In this document: positions 50,701 through 63,068 of the stretch, one piece after another | Layout: each line of letters opens with the position of its first letter | Position numbering within the stretch: position 1 is the stretch's first letter | NCBI RefSeq assembly: GCF_002288925.2 | Contig: NW_022098036.1 | Coordinates: forward strand, 39,001,124-39,065,123 | Reading direction: 5' to 3' | Source of the DNA: Delphinapterus leucas | Taxonomy: Eukaryota; Chordata; Mammalia; Artiodactyla; Monodontidae | DNA length: 64,000 bases | Translations under genes and position numbers: made by a program | Notes under the pieces: generated by a model | Database searches by the model: none | The model's input: only the letters and a program-made list of their open reading frames with translations | Told to the model about the DNA's origin: nothing

Positions 50701-51152
50701 ATGGTGTCCAACTTTGACGGTGGCGCTAGTGATGGCGGTGGCGGCTGAGAGCAACACTCCTAAAAAGCAGACTTTAGAGTGATGGCAAAGGAAAGAAAAC
50801 GGTTTCTGAGGTTCCCGAAGTAGAAACGTCAGACACAAAGAATAAGGTAAAGGGAAAGAGGCCACATCAGACCTTCCTCCTTTCTTTATGTAGACAATGC
50901 CTTCTCTTTCAAAATCCTAATTTCAGTGACTTGTGTTTGGTCTGGTGCCTTGGTAGCTGCGGTGGAGCGTGTGGGATTGAGGATCAGGGTGTGTCAGAGT
51001 CAAAAAAGGTAGAGACAGGTTTAAATACATTTCCGTGGATTGGCTTCCTACCCTGTTTGGCAATAAACCCAAGGGCTCCTAAAAGGAGCCGGGATGTACG
51101 TGGGTTTCCAAGGACCCTCTATTTTCATCCTCCCTCGACACTCCGAAGGTAA
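50701..51152 (+). other. Unexplained open segment upstream of the CpG island
   Basis: A short frame starts at ATG 50732 (reads MAVAAESNTPKKQTLE) and stops at TGA 50780-50782. One base over, another frame is open from 50778 to TAA 51150-51152 (starts DGKGKKTVSEVPEVETSDTK from 50781). Joined, the text looks protein-like, lysine/glutamate-rich at its start, which could mean a processed-pseudogene remnant or an upstream exon. I do not recognise it. GC-rich DNA near promoters often has such frames by chance. Confidence 0.25.
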
Positions 51153-51549
51153 GACCCACGGAGAACCGCAGGGCTGGGCATTCTTGGGTCCAGCACAGGT
51201 CACCTCACTGGTAGAAGTGCGTAGTCCTCGGACATTTCGAAGAGGTGGCGGGGACTATGGGGACCGTGAAGCTCGCGGTCCGGGGCAGCGGGCTGCAGGA
51301 GGTGCGCCCCGTCCCCCCCGTCGGCAGTCGGGAAGCCGGGCCAGCGGAGAGCGGAGTCCGGGAGGGGAGGGTCGGACCACGCCCGCGGAGGCGGCCCCGG
51401 GCCCTGCCGCTCAGTTCTGCTCCGGCCTCGGGAGGCTTAGGCCCCAGGAACCTCGGGCGGAGGGGGCGGCGACCGGGAACCCTGCGGCCACTGCGGCCGC
51501 ACGGCCGCGGCTCTTGCGGCTCCGGTGCCTGCCGGGTGGTGGCTCCGCA

Positions 51550-52408
<859 letters not shown>

Positions 52409-53537
52409 TAGGGTCTGCATCCTCCTCACCCATTCCCATCCCTTTCAGGACATTCCCAGGTATCTTGCTCTTTTCGGGTCGCGCCTCTCCCTTCCCCTTA
52501 AGACTTCCCGGCTCTCCCCTCTCTTCCTTCTGCACCCTGGACCAGCACATTCCTGGCGCCGGAATTCTCCTTCCTGCACTAGAGTTCCCCCGGGGACACG
52601 CTCAGCACGATTTCAGCACCCCTCCCCTCCCCTTCAGGCCCCTCTCCCAGCTCAGATTGATGCTGAGGAGTTCCTGGAATGATCTGGAGAGGAGGAATTT
52701 CTCACCTGTCAAATAAGCTTTGAAGAGAGAATGATTGACTCGGCCAGCTGTGAAAACAACTGACCAGACCACGACTACCCACTTCCTTGTGGTCTTTTAT
52801 TCCCAACCTTATGTGAACATGGGAGCAAATTTTTCAACGATAAATCTGAAAGTTGCAGTCTTCTTGATTTTGATTCCCAGGGTACTGATAGTGGAGCGTT
52901 GAAGCTGGGACACAGATATGTAGATGGTAGGGGTACTGTCCAGGAGCACCCGAGGCTGGCTGTGCCCTTAAGTTTGAGGCTGTGGGACTCTGGACAGCGG
53001 CCACCAAAGGCAGGGTTGAAAAAGGGCCATTATCCTGGACCAGGCCACCCGAAGAGGAGACCTAGCCCGCCCACCAATGTTTATAGTGCAATTCCGAATT
53101 TCAGGTTGTGTCTGTAGCCATCCAGAGGGATGTTGCATGGAAGGGGGTGATAAGAGTATAAAGGAAAGGGGGCCATGGCGCCAGTCTTCTTAGTATAAAC
53201 AGCAAGTGTTTAGGGGTGGAGACAGAGGTCTCTAAAGGTGCTGAATTTCAACCCCTGGAGGACTGACTAGTACTTACCTTATAAAGATCACTTGAATAAT
53301 CATGAAAGCTTTCTTTAAACTATTTGGAACAGAATTTGCTAAACCTGCCTGTTGCAAATTGTGGCACTGAGCCCAGGAATATTAGGAAAAGCCCCAGGGA
53401 AAAAATCACTAACCTAAAAGTTGTGAAAGTTCTGGAGGCCAGACTAAGGTAACAGCGAGTGCCAGGAATTTTTGTTTATTGAACGTAGTGACATTTTGTA
53501 ATGCATGTTACTCTTAATTTTTTGCAACTTCCACAAA

Positions 53538-53586
53538 AATTAGACAAATTTTGTCTAATTCTGCTACAAGTCATATCATATGACTT
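53538..53586. repeat. Two adjacent perfect short palindromes
   Basis: Arms of 11 bp (aattagacaaa / tttgtctaatt, 1-nt centre, 53538-53560) are followed 7 bp later by arms of 9 bp (aagtcatat / atatgactt, 1-nt centre, 53568-53586). Located 1.4 kb into PRKD1 intron 1, outside any recognised repeat. Confidence 0.9.
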
Positions 53587-53861
53587 ATCATCAGTATCGT
53601 GGAGTGTCTGTTGCAGGTGAAAAGGAGCATTCTCCTAGGCACTGAAAGCCTTCCCTTAATGGCAGTTGTAGTCTACAACAATTTTCACTGGGGTGCAATC
53701 CAGTTAATTAAAGGACAATACTGAATAAGCATATAAGCAAGGTAAATTAAAATTTCTTTAAAAAGCTAGTGTAATTGTATAGAATTTTAATTGAAAGCGA
53801 GTGATAGAGTTACAGGTAATATTAAGTTAATATAGACAGACTGTTTTTGACCAGCTTTAAA

Positions 53862-53893
53862 ACACACACACGCACGTACATATACACACACCT
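53862..53893. repeat. Short imperfect CA repeat
   Basis: 'aacacacacacgcacgtaca' followed by 'tatacacacacc'. An interrupted dinucleotide run. Confidence 0.85.
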
Positions 53894-54805
53894 TGATGGA
53901 GTCTAGGATGGGGAGAAACATGTATGGTTCAAGAGGTTTACGACTGGAAATTGATTAGAGAGCGAATTCTTATCTCAGTAGCTACCAAGAGGGATGTTAT
54001 ATGGAGGGGGTGATATGCATGCAGAGGAGAGAGGCAGCAAGCACCTGTGGAACACAGTGGACTTGAGGGTAGTGGCTAGGATATTTAGAGAAAGTAAAAC
54101 TGTGAAAAGGCCTTGCAACTAAGATGAACTCAGATTACTAGGAGTCTCTGTAATCGTCCACATAGAGATATCAAACCAAGGACATCTGAAAGATGGATTT
54201 GCTGTGTGGAATATGTTTTAGAATGCCAAGAATTTTATGGCAGAAGGAAAATTGGAGTTCATGAGCTAATGGAGTCCTGAGTCAAAGCTCTTGGGGAGAG
54301 ACCTGGAGAAATACTGGAAAAGGAAAATCATCAGCCCTGGTGACTGAGATATAGGGGGAACCCCTTCCTTCTATATTTACTCTAGTAGTTCTGTCCCGAA
54401 GAGTTTGAAACATCTGACTACTTGGGATAGCCAGAATAAAGATCTCACTTACACTTTTTTTTAAGGTTATGGCAAAGGGAGAGTTAGATTTAGAGATGTG
54501 GATTTGACAGTTATTTATGTACAGGATACTGTAAGTAAGTATTTACTGGATTGTGGGTCTAAATAGGAAAATTTTCATCTATTTATCTGTCTTCTGTCAT
54601 CTATCTTGAGATACAATTATGGCCCCAACAAGATTAAGAGGGCTGAGTATCCATCACAGGATAGCAGAGATCACTTTGTTTTGTGACAGTAGAAATGGAG
54701 GAGGGGTCAATGTGTAGTTAAGGAAGTAGAAGGAGGTCCTTTGTTCCTCATTTCAGGTTCTCTTGAAGTACTTTTTCAAGATACTAACTCCGAGGAAGGA
54801 TGACA

Positions 54806-54843
54806 GGAGAGAAAAAGAGAGAGGAAGGGAGAGAGGGAAGGAA
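54806..54843. repeat. GA-rich tract
   Basis: Purine run of GAGA/GGAA units ('gagagaaaaagagagaggaa'). Confidence 0.85.
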
Positions 54844-55364
54844 ATGGATGTTTTAGGAGAGTGCTGGGAGTTTGAAGTCATTTATAATTTACTATGTAAA
54901 ATGGAGTCATGTTGAACTCACAGCAGAATTCTCCAGATTTTCTGAGCCCTCCACATTCACTGTGTTACAGCGTGTTAAGAGGGTTTTCATATGATATGTT
55001 TGAGAGTTTCCTAAATACTAACAGAGATCAGACTAGCTTAAATCTTTGGAAGTATTAGCTGACAGTTCAGTTTATATCAGCAACATCCATGGGACATTTT
55101 CTGTGGGATGAGCGCTTGAGGTGTATAGAGCTAAATAAGAGAAGTCCTGTTCCTGAGAAACAATCTTTAAGTGATTATTGCTATTACTTAGAATTCAGAG
55201 TATAGTTTTCTTTTTAATTATATAGGTTTGAAAAGTGGCAGACATATGATTGTACTTGAAAATTTTTGATGGCAGTTGATCAAAAATATTCTTATTTTAA
55301 GATAACTGTACCCCAGATATGTACTGAATTATATAGCTAAAGAATTAAAAAGATTTTTTAAATT

Positions 55365-55450
55365 ATTTTTTAAGTTTAATTTTTATTTTGTAGTATAGTT
55401 GATTTACAATATTGTTAGTTTCATGTATATAGAAAAGTGATTCAGTTATT
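55365..55450 (-). mobile_element. Short L1 3' end, antisense
   Basis: 'ttttgtagtatagttgattt', then 'acaatattgttagtttcatg', then 'aaaagtgattcagttatttt' is the reverse complement of the ungulate/cetacean L1 3' terminus. Under 100 bp long. No TSD was resolved. Confidence 0.75.
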
Positions 55451-55840
55451 TTAAAAAATATTTTAGTTTAGATGAAAAATCTAGTGTTCCATTTCTGTAT
55501 ATAACAATTTATGAATGTAGAGATAGAACTAATTCCTTCTTTTTTTAAATACTAGCTTAAGGTTTTATTTATATTATGCTTATTTCTTTACTTTGCAAGC
55601 ATGTAACCTTGAAGGCTGGTTGTATGTAAAGACATGTATCATGTTAGTATACATGATTATTATTTTCTGGAGGGTAAAAAAAAAAAAATAACAGTAGTTG
55701 ACTTCACTTTGAAACATTGTTACTTTCTACTGTCAAAAGAACCTTGAATATACAGACTAAGAAGGAATTGTTTTCAAATAAGGAACAGTATTCCAAAAGG
55801 AAGAATTACTTTAGTTTCATAGTACATCATCTATGTGTCT

Positions 55841-55873
<33 letters not shown>

Positions 55874-55874
55874 C
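55841..55874. repeat. (AC)n microsatellite
   Basis: About 13 pure AC units followed by a CGCACACACG variant end. Confidence 0.96.
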
Positions 55875-55982
55875 GTTTTTAAAACAAGCAGTATTAATTT
55901 GGGGATGTGGGATGCAATTAATATGACCATCCATTCATTTTGTCTGTTATTTTATTAGAAAGACGACTCATATTTCCCTTTT

Positions 55983-56182
55983 TTTTTCCCCCGGTACGCG
56001 GGCCTCTCACTGTTGTGGCCTCTCCCGTTGCGGAGCACAGGCTCCGGACGCGCAGGCTCAGTGGCCATGGCTCACGGGCCTAGCCGCTCCGCTGCATGTG
56101 GGATCTTCCCGGACCGGGGCACGAACCCGTGTCCCCTGCATTGGCAGGCAGACTCTCAACCACTGCGCCACCAGGGAAGCCC
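55983..56182 (-). mobile_element. PRKD1: CHR-type SINE, short form, 14-bp TSD
   Basis: Intronic antisense copy with perfect duplication CATATTTCCCTTTT at 55969-55982 and 56183-56196. The T tail is short and degraded to C at 55989-55993. The body is close to the consensus of the short copies in this window. It lies antisense to PRKD1. Confidence 0.95.
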
Positions 56183-56384
56183 CATATTTCCCTTTTGAAT
56201 TTACTTAAATGGAGTAATAACATCTATAAGACTCCTGGCATAGTTTCACTTTGCATAGTCGTTTATCTGACCAAAGAAACTAAGGAGTGAGATTTTATAG
56301 ACGATAGCTCACTAAAGGAATAACAAAGGTTAGTGCCTTGGTTTGAGAGCAACTGTGCTCTGCTTATAGTTGTTTTGCTTTCTT

Positions 56385-56705
56385 TTTTTTCTTTTAAAGA
56401 AGATGTTGGGGGTAGGAGTTTATTAATTAATTAATTTATTTTTGCTGTGTTGGGTCTTCATTTCTGTGTGAGGGCTTTCTCTAGTTGTGGCAAGCGGGGG
56501 CCACTCTTCATCGCGGTGCGCGGGCCTCTCACTATTGCGGCCTCTCTTGTTGCGGAGCACAGGCTCCAGACGCACAGGCTCAGTAGTTGTGGCTCACGGG
56601 CCTAGTTGCTCTGCGGCATGTGGGATCTTCCCAGACCAGGGCTCGAACCCATGTCCCCTGCATTAGTAGGCAGATTCTCAACCACTGAGCCACCAGGGAA
56701 GCCCC
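56385..56705 (-). mobile_element. PRKD1: CHR-1 SINE, long form
   Basis: The second long copy. It keeps the module 'gccactcttcatcgcggtgc' (56501-56520) and the 'ttattaattaattaatttat' end. The head '...gagccaccagggaagcccc' ends at 56705. Duplication TGTTTTGCTTTCTT (56371-56384) / TGTTTTGCCTTCTT (56706-56719), one mismatch. About 200 bp from the short copy upstream, same orientation. Confidence 0.93.
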
Positions 56706-57698
56706 TGTTTTGCCTTCTTAGTTGTAAATGGTTTTTCTAACACTTGTAGTGTCACTTTAATTTTTATTGTTAATTTTAGCTATTCTACTTCTACACAGAT
56801 TGAGGAAACTGGAAGTAAATAGCTGCTTGATGAGGCCAGCATATGTGGACTAACAAAATCCTTTTAAGCTAATAGGTGTTTGGGTCTTAGGTATATTTTT
56901 TTATATTTGTCACCATTATATGTTTATTGATTTCTGATTTAATGATGAAGTATAGAATGTATCAGTTCATTAAGCGATTCTTAAAGTAATATAATGCTTT
57001 AATACTGTATATCTAAAATTTTGCTTTCAAGATTAGTTAATAATAGGATTATATTTTGATACACAAGTAATGCCTATGTAATATATATCTAATATATACA
57101 TACATCTGTAGTATATTATCTAAATATCTGTGTTTTGAAGCATAATTTCGAAAGCCTAATTATTCATAGCCTCCAGATGCTGAAGTATTGTTTTATATTT
57201 TGCATTGTAGGCTGCAAAACGTGGGGCCTTGTTATATATCTCATAATCCAAAAGAGAAACTCTGCTTTATGATTTTTCTATCAATACACAGAACTAAAAA
57301 CCTTTTCTTATCGGTGTATACTGTTTAACAGTTTTCCCAAGGAAATACCATTTGAGTAAGCCTTCCAGACTTAGGGCTGGGAAGAATTGGACAAATATGT
57401 GAATTACTTTAGACCTTTAGATTCAGGATTAAGATAAATTTGAAGGAATTTTCTGCAGCAACTATAGTGTGTGTGTATGTGAGAGTGGAGGTTGAAAGTA
57501 GGGAGTGGAGCTGGAAAACTATTAATGAAGTTTGAAAATTTGTCCCATACTTCATGACTGCATTGCTCTGTATCACCGGACCCCTGTCATAATTATTAAG
57601 GGAGATTTAAAACTTTATTTTGCCAATTATTATTACGCTTTTTTTTTTGACAAGATGATTGTATGTAGGTCTTCACTATTTTTGCATAAATGACTTTT

Positions 57699-57832
57699 TT
57701 TTTAACATCTTTATTGGAGTATAATTGCTTTACAATGTTGTGTTGGTTTCTGCTGTATAACAAAGTCAATCGGCTATATGTAGACATATATCCCTTTATC
57801 CCCTCCCTCTTGCACCTCCTTACCACCTTCCC
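57699..57832 (-). mobile_element. PRKD1: Very short 5'-truncated L1 (134 bp) with 14-bp TSD
   Basis: T run, then 'catctttattggagtataat', then 'tgctttacaatgttgtgttg', then 'gacatatatccctttatccc' is the antisense L1 3' UTR end. It is bracketed by the perfect duplication CATAAATGACTTTT at 57685-57698 and 57833-57846. A recent, heavily truncated retrotransposition. Confidence 0.94.
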
Positions 57833-58808
57833 CATAAATGACTTTTAATGACCTTACTAGTCAATACAAACAAATTTATAATCCTATGAATGTATGGTTG
57901 TCACTTATCTAAGATTACTTTGAAGAATAAAGATAATATGTGTAAAGGATTAAATATACTGCCTGGTAGATAGGTGAATAATAAATAGGATTATTGATGT
58001 GTGAGGCTTTATGAATTAGCATACTGTTTTGTTAACAAAGAAATGTATATTCTATTATCTCATTCTTATCTCAATATAAAATTAAAATCGTATTAAAAAG
58101 CAATATAGCTGTATGGTCAAGGTAACTCTTTTTTTTTCTGCCCTGTATAATAGAGCAAATCTTAGGAGTAGCTGCATTTTGATACTGCCTCTGAAATTCA
58201 ACCTCAGAATTCCTCAAGGAGTAATTTGATTATTGCTAAATGAAAAACACGTATGTTGATGAAGTAAAGCATCTTTTTATTGCATTTTATTATTTTTGAC
58301 AAGAAGTTGATTTAATTGCTTTTCAGTTTCAAGTGGCATTCCAATGATATTTCAGTTGATAAAAAAAAGGGATATAAAATAGGTAATTGTGCAACATTTG
58401 GCAACATAATGATTCTCAAACATGGTCCTCAGGACTGAAATCAAAAGTTCCTTTGCAGATCGACCCTTGATGTGAGGAGGAAGGCACTTGGAAATGACTT
58501 ACGGAGATCACATTTTGCTGCGGTGCTAGCATATAGAGCTTATTTGTTAAACTGTTGCATCTGATGAACATCTAATATAACGTGGTTGGTTGTGCACACG
58601 CAGAAGTGTTATATTGGGATGAGAGGCGATTTTACTGGGAAACGATTGAGACAACAGTTTGGCTAAGCCAATCACAAGTCTTTTTCCAGATCTTTTCACT
58701 AACTACCACTTACCACTCATGGGAGTCCATGCTCCTTTAAGACAACAACAATCAGTAATTATTCATCCATCTTTTAAAGAAGAAAAATGGAATGGATAAT
58801 TACATGAA

Positions 58809-58811
<3 letters not shown>

Positions 58812-58848
<37 letters not shown>

Positions 58849-58855
58849 TGTGTGT
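58812..58855. repeat. (GT)n microsatellite
   Basis: About 21 GT units interrupted by one GG at 58840-58843. Likely polymorphic. Confidence 0.96.
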
Positions 58856-60570
58856 TTGTATTAGATTGGAATCATTGAAGAAGCTCTCAAGCTGTAGTGA
58901 GAAACTAGTAGTATAATCAAGATAGCAAAGCCTGGACTCAGATTGGATTAGAAGTGAATAAAATGCAGTTCCATTGGAGTTGATCATAACATGAGAATTC
59001 TTTGTTTTATTTTTATATTTGTTTGTGTTGTTTCTGTGTGTTGAGGATAGCTAATGCTTTTGACCTCTGACCTCTGATAGTCACCTTGGTTCATCTGAAA
59101 GCTCTAAACCCAAATGTGAAAATAGAGGTTGAAAATATAGGGTGTTTTTAAAGATAGTGCTCATCTTTTAATTTCCCCAGTATTATTCTAGAGAGGTTTT
59201 GAAAATGAGATTTCAGTTTCTTAAATCTTTCCTTGGTGCTGGAATATGTTAGAACAACAAGAAAAATAATGCATCAGTTTTTCTCTTTCTTCTGATAGCG
59301 TTTAGATACAGAGAAAATGGTTATTTTGCTCACAGATATTAAAAATTCTTTTCACATTTTCTACAAGAATATGTGAAATTTCTCCCAGGAATTCCTCTGA
59401 TACTGTCAAACAAATATTTTTGTACCATTAAAAATTGATAATGACAGCGCTGCTTGACGTTGCTTGGCAGCAGAGAAACCCACATTATGCTGTTTCTTAT
59501 TCTGTCTTTCTAGTCTCACAGAAAACAGATAATTAAATAAATAAAGCCTTTAATTACATGGCCACTATGGCCATTATGGAATATCATACAATTTATATAG
59601 TTATAAAGGTGAGAGTTGGGGTAAAAATCTCACATATTGAGATAAAATTATGCTGGTCCAAATTTATAATTTCCTATATAGAAGTTTCTTCCAAAGTTGC
59701 AAAAAGGTTTATTTGGCTAAAGCTAGACAGTTGATACAGCAGCTAAGCAGTGTTGGCAAATATGAAGATTAGATTTTTAAATATGCAATCATGCACAAAT
59801 TTTGTCCAACTTATTTTACTGAAAAGAAAAAAAGTTATGTACCCTTCACTGCTTCACTGGATTTTATTCTGACTAGGCCACTGATTGATGAGGAATTTGT
59901 TGAATTTAGTCACAATTTCAAAAATTTCTGAATGCCTCTCTCCCTGTCCACAGCCACTTTTTTTCACATATATGTTATGAAATGAATGAAAAGTATGAAT
60001 GTGATAATGAAAATATGAGCCACGAGCAGCTGTGGCTTTCACCATTGTTAAAAGCAGAAAAGAGTTGAGGGGAATAGTGGGGACAAGAGGGGTGGCAGTT
60101 AAGCTTTGGTGATGGCTTTGAATCCATGGTGGCTGAGTAGACTTGAGTAGGCTACCGTGGGCGAGACTGGTGGGATTTTGAGACTAGTGGCACCTTCGGG
60201 CAGTGAAGGAGAATAACAGCAAAGCTCTGACCTCTTATGGATTGAACTAGCAGGAATGGTCCCACCAAGTAAAGCCTGCATAGCAATCGGGAGAGGTATG
60301 GAAGTGGCTTTTTACAAACACAGTTGGTACTCTTGGGAGGTTTTCAGAGTGCCACAGACGAGAGGTTCAAAGAGCAACCCCACAAGGATTTGACTGTGAG
60401 AGTTTCAGGAGGAGCTTGTCCTGGGAGCCTTGGACCCTGCTCTACAAGGTTCTCGGGCCTCATGGTAACAGTGACCTGCAAAGGGGAGCCTACAGAGCAA
60501 CACCTTCCTGTCAGTGACTCTGTGTGCCTGTCTGTGTCTTGGCTTCTTTGCGTTTGTCGCGTCTGATTTT

Positions 60571-60700
60571 CCCAGTAGCCCTTTGTGATAGTCATTTTCT
60601 CTCCATTTTAAGGATGAGGGAGCTAAATAAGGGTCAGAGAGGTTAAATCGTTCACCCCAGATCACATAGCTGCTAAGTAAAAACCATCCAGTTCTTTCTT
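60571..60700 (-). mobile_element. MIR SINE, antisense
   Basis: 'ctccattttaaggatgaggg', then 'gggtcagagaggttaaatcg', then 'ccagatcacatagctgctaa' is the reverse-oriented MIR core. The tRNA-like head is lost. Confidence 0.8.
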
Positions 60701-62070
60701 CCTTTCATTGTAGGTAACCCTAAGAACAAGGAGGGCTGGGAGGGCCATAGGTCTATATACAGAGTTTGGAATTATCAAATTGAGGGGGAGGGGAAATGTT
60801 AAACTCCCTTATGTTGGGTGAAATTTATTTAAAAACACTTCAGCTTTGACAGTGTGATATTATTTCTGTTAGTTTAAAGTATTCCTTAATCTGGAAGACT
60901 TCCCTTATGCCGGATTCACATCCTAGTTAGTGGTCAGCTGGAATTCTAACCACTTTGGAGGCTACCACTGCACGGCTTCTTTCATCTGTGGCAAGATACC
61001 TACCCCAGGTATTGATAATTAGCATAAGGGACATTAAATATGGACTCTCATTGGGGATATTAGGGCCATTAGAGATATGTGATTGCCTAAAGTATTTTAG
61101 AGACATGCATCACCCTTGAGGAGTCATATGAACTGTAATGTATCTACTTGTTAATATGTTGGGTTTTATTAAAATAAATATCTGTGTGACAGGATCTGGT
61201 TTGGTATTTGCTTTCAGCCAGTCGTCACCCATCTTTAAATTTCCAGACACCACTGTTATTTATCCAGAGAAGTTAATTACCTTATGTGATTAAATTTCCT
61301 GGGTTGGTTCACAACACTTCCTTCCAAGGAAATATGGACACAGTGGTGTTTTGGAAGAAGTGATTATGTTAAGAACGTGTATTGATTAGTGTGGCTCAAG
61401 ACTAGTGTATGTAAAGAATTTTAGGTACCCGTGAACATCAGTGAATCATTTCTTCTTGAATAGTATATTGATTCTGAGCAGATTTTGAGAAAGTCATTTA
61501 GGGTCTTAAGAAAAGTGCCTGTCAGTGGTTGCTTTTCATTGAAGTATTTGGGTTGCCTGTATGCACATGCTTAGGATTATGCTTTTCAAATATGTTTCCT
61601 GTTTTTATAAATTTTATGTATTTGTTTGCTTATTTTTGGTCAATTATAAATTAGTCCCCACCCTAAGGTAAACTTAGTCTCACTTGTGCATAATCAATTG
61701 CAAGCCATGTGGAATTTTTCTTTCCACTTTAGTAGTGCTCACCAATCTGGATTGTGAATTGTCTTGTGTTCCTTTGCATTGTCTGTGTGCAGGGCTAAGG
61801 CCAACACTTACCATGTAGACTAATAGTACTGTTTTTACAAAAACATAGTTGTATATATAGGTAGACATGATTTGATTTAAAGTATTATCATAACTCAGTT
61901 ATATCCCAAGGGTTCCTGCCCTGAATGACCATTGGGAAGCCTATAGTAAAGTAGCTACTCGACCCTAATAGATTAGAAAGGTACCTGAAATATTGCCTCT
62001 TTCTGATATATTTGGAACTTTGGAGCTTTAGTACAATGGACAGGTTACATAGAGAATTATTATCTTTTTT

Positions 62071-62283
62071 TAGTCCTCCTGCCTTTTTTTGCAGTACGCG
62101 GGCCTCTCACCGTCCTGGCCTCTCCCGTTGCGGAGCACAGGCTCCAGACGCGCAGGCTAAGCGGCCATGGCTCATGGGCCCAGCCACTCCGCGGCATGTG
62201 GGATCTTCCCGGACCGGGGCACAAACCCGCGTCCCCTGCCTCGGCAGGCGGACTCTCAACCATTGCGCCACCAGGGAAGCCCC
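62071..62283 (-). mobile_element. PRKD1: CHR-type SINE, short form
   Basis: Antisense copy with a short T tail, variants 'gcagtacgcgggc', 'caccgtcctggcc' and 'cctgcctcggcagg', and head 'ccaccagggaagccc'. The likely duplication is GAATTATTATCTTTT / GAATTATCTTTT (upstream near 62054, downstream near 62286), imperfect, so the edges are approximate. Confidence 0.88.
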
Positions 62284-62864
62284 TGGGAATTATCTTTTGA
62301 TATGACTCACTGATAGTCTCTTGGCTGACAGAAAGGGAGCAGAGCTGTCCAGCTGTACTAGAAATCTGAATTTACTAGATGTCTCCTAGTGGAGTACTTA
62401 CTGTTCTTGTAAGCCTTATCTTCAGATAACCTGTCTTGAACTAGGAGGGCATGGCATCAGTTGTTGTTCGAGGAGTAGTGAGGTGGATCACCCATGCCTG
62501 GCTCTCCACCAACGATCAATGCTGAGAAAAAATTGCGTAGCTTTAGAGTGCTCTCCAGACAGCAGGGTTCTGTGCCCTTCCCTTTGACACATGCTAATTC
62601 CATCTATTCATGTGGCATGAGCTCTTGTCACCTGGGATGTAGATTTTTAGAGTATTTAAATAAATCCTGTAGCTTGCATAGATTTGCAAAGAATGAAAGA
62701 CTAGATATTGCATGATCTTTGCTTTTATTCAATTCCTTGGGAAGAATAGGGAGCAAAAGTGAACATAGAGTGAGGATGGACTAATTAGTAGAGTTAAATA
62801 CAGTGACCAGATGCCCACTTGTCTGGGATAGTCCCAGTCGTGTCTGTTTTCCAAGAATTCTTTT

Positions 62865-63068
62865 TTTTTTTTTTTGCGGTACGCGGGCCTCTCACTGTTG
62901 GGGCCTCTCCTGTTGGCGGAGCACAGGCTCCAGAGGTGCAGGCTCAGCGGCCACGGTTCACGGGCCCAGCCGCTCCGCGGCATGTGGGACCTTCCCGGAC
63001 CGGGGCACAAACCCATGTCCCCTGCATTGGCAGGTGGACTCTCAACCACTGCGCCACCAGGGAAGCCC
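62865..63068 (-). mobile_element. PRKD1: CHR-type SINE, short form, 15-bp TSD
   Basis: Antisense copy with perfect duplication TCCAAGAATTCTTTT at 62850-62864 and 63069-63083. The T tail is pure. An extra GG in 'cctgttggcggagcac' and the variant 'tccagaggtgcaggc' mark it apart from the other copies. Confidence 0.96.

Noticed and set aside
55841..58855. Repeat arrays in intron 1 as CRISPR or satellite
   Set aside because: They are simple AC/GT microsatellites without spacers. The host is a mammal.
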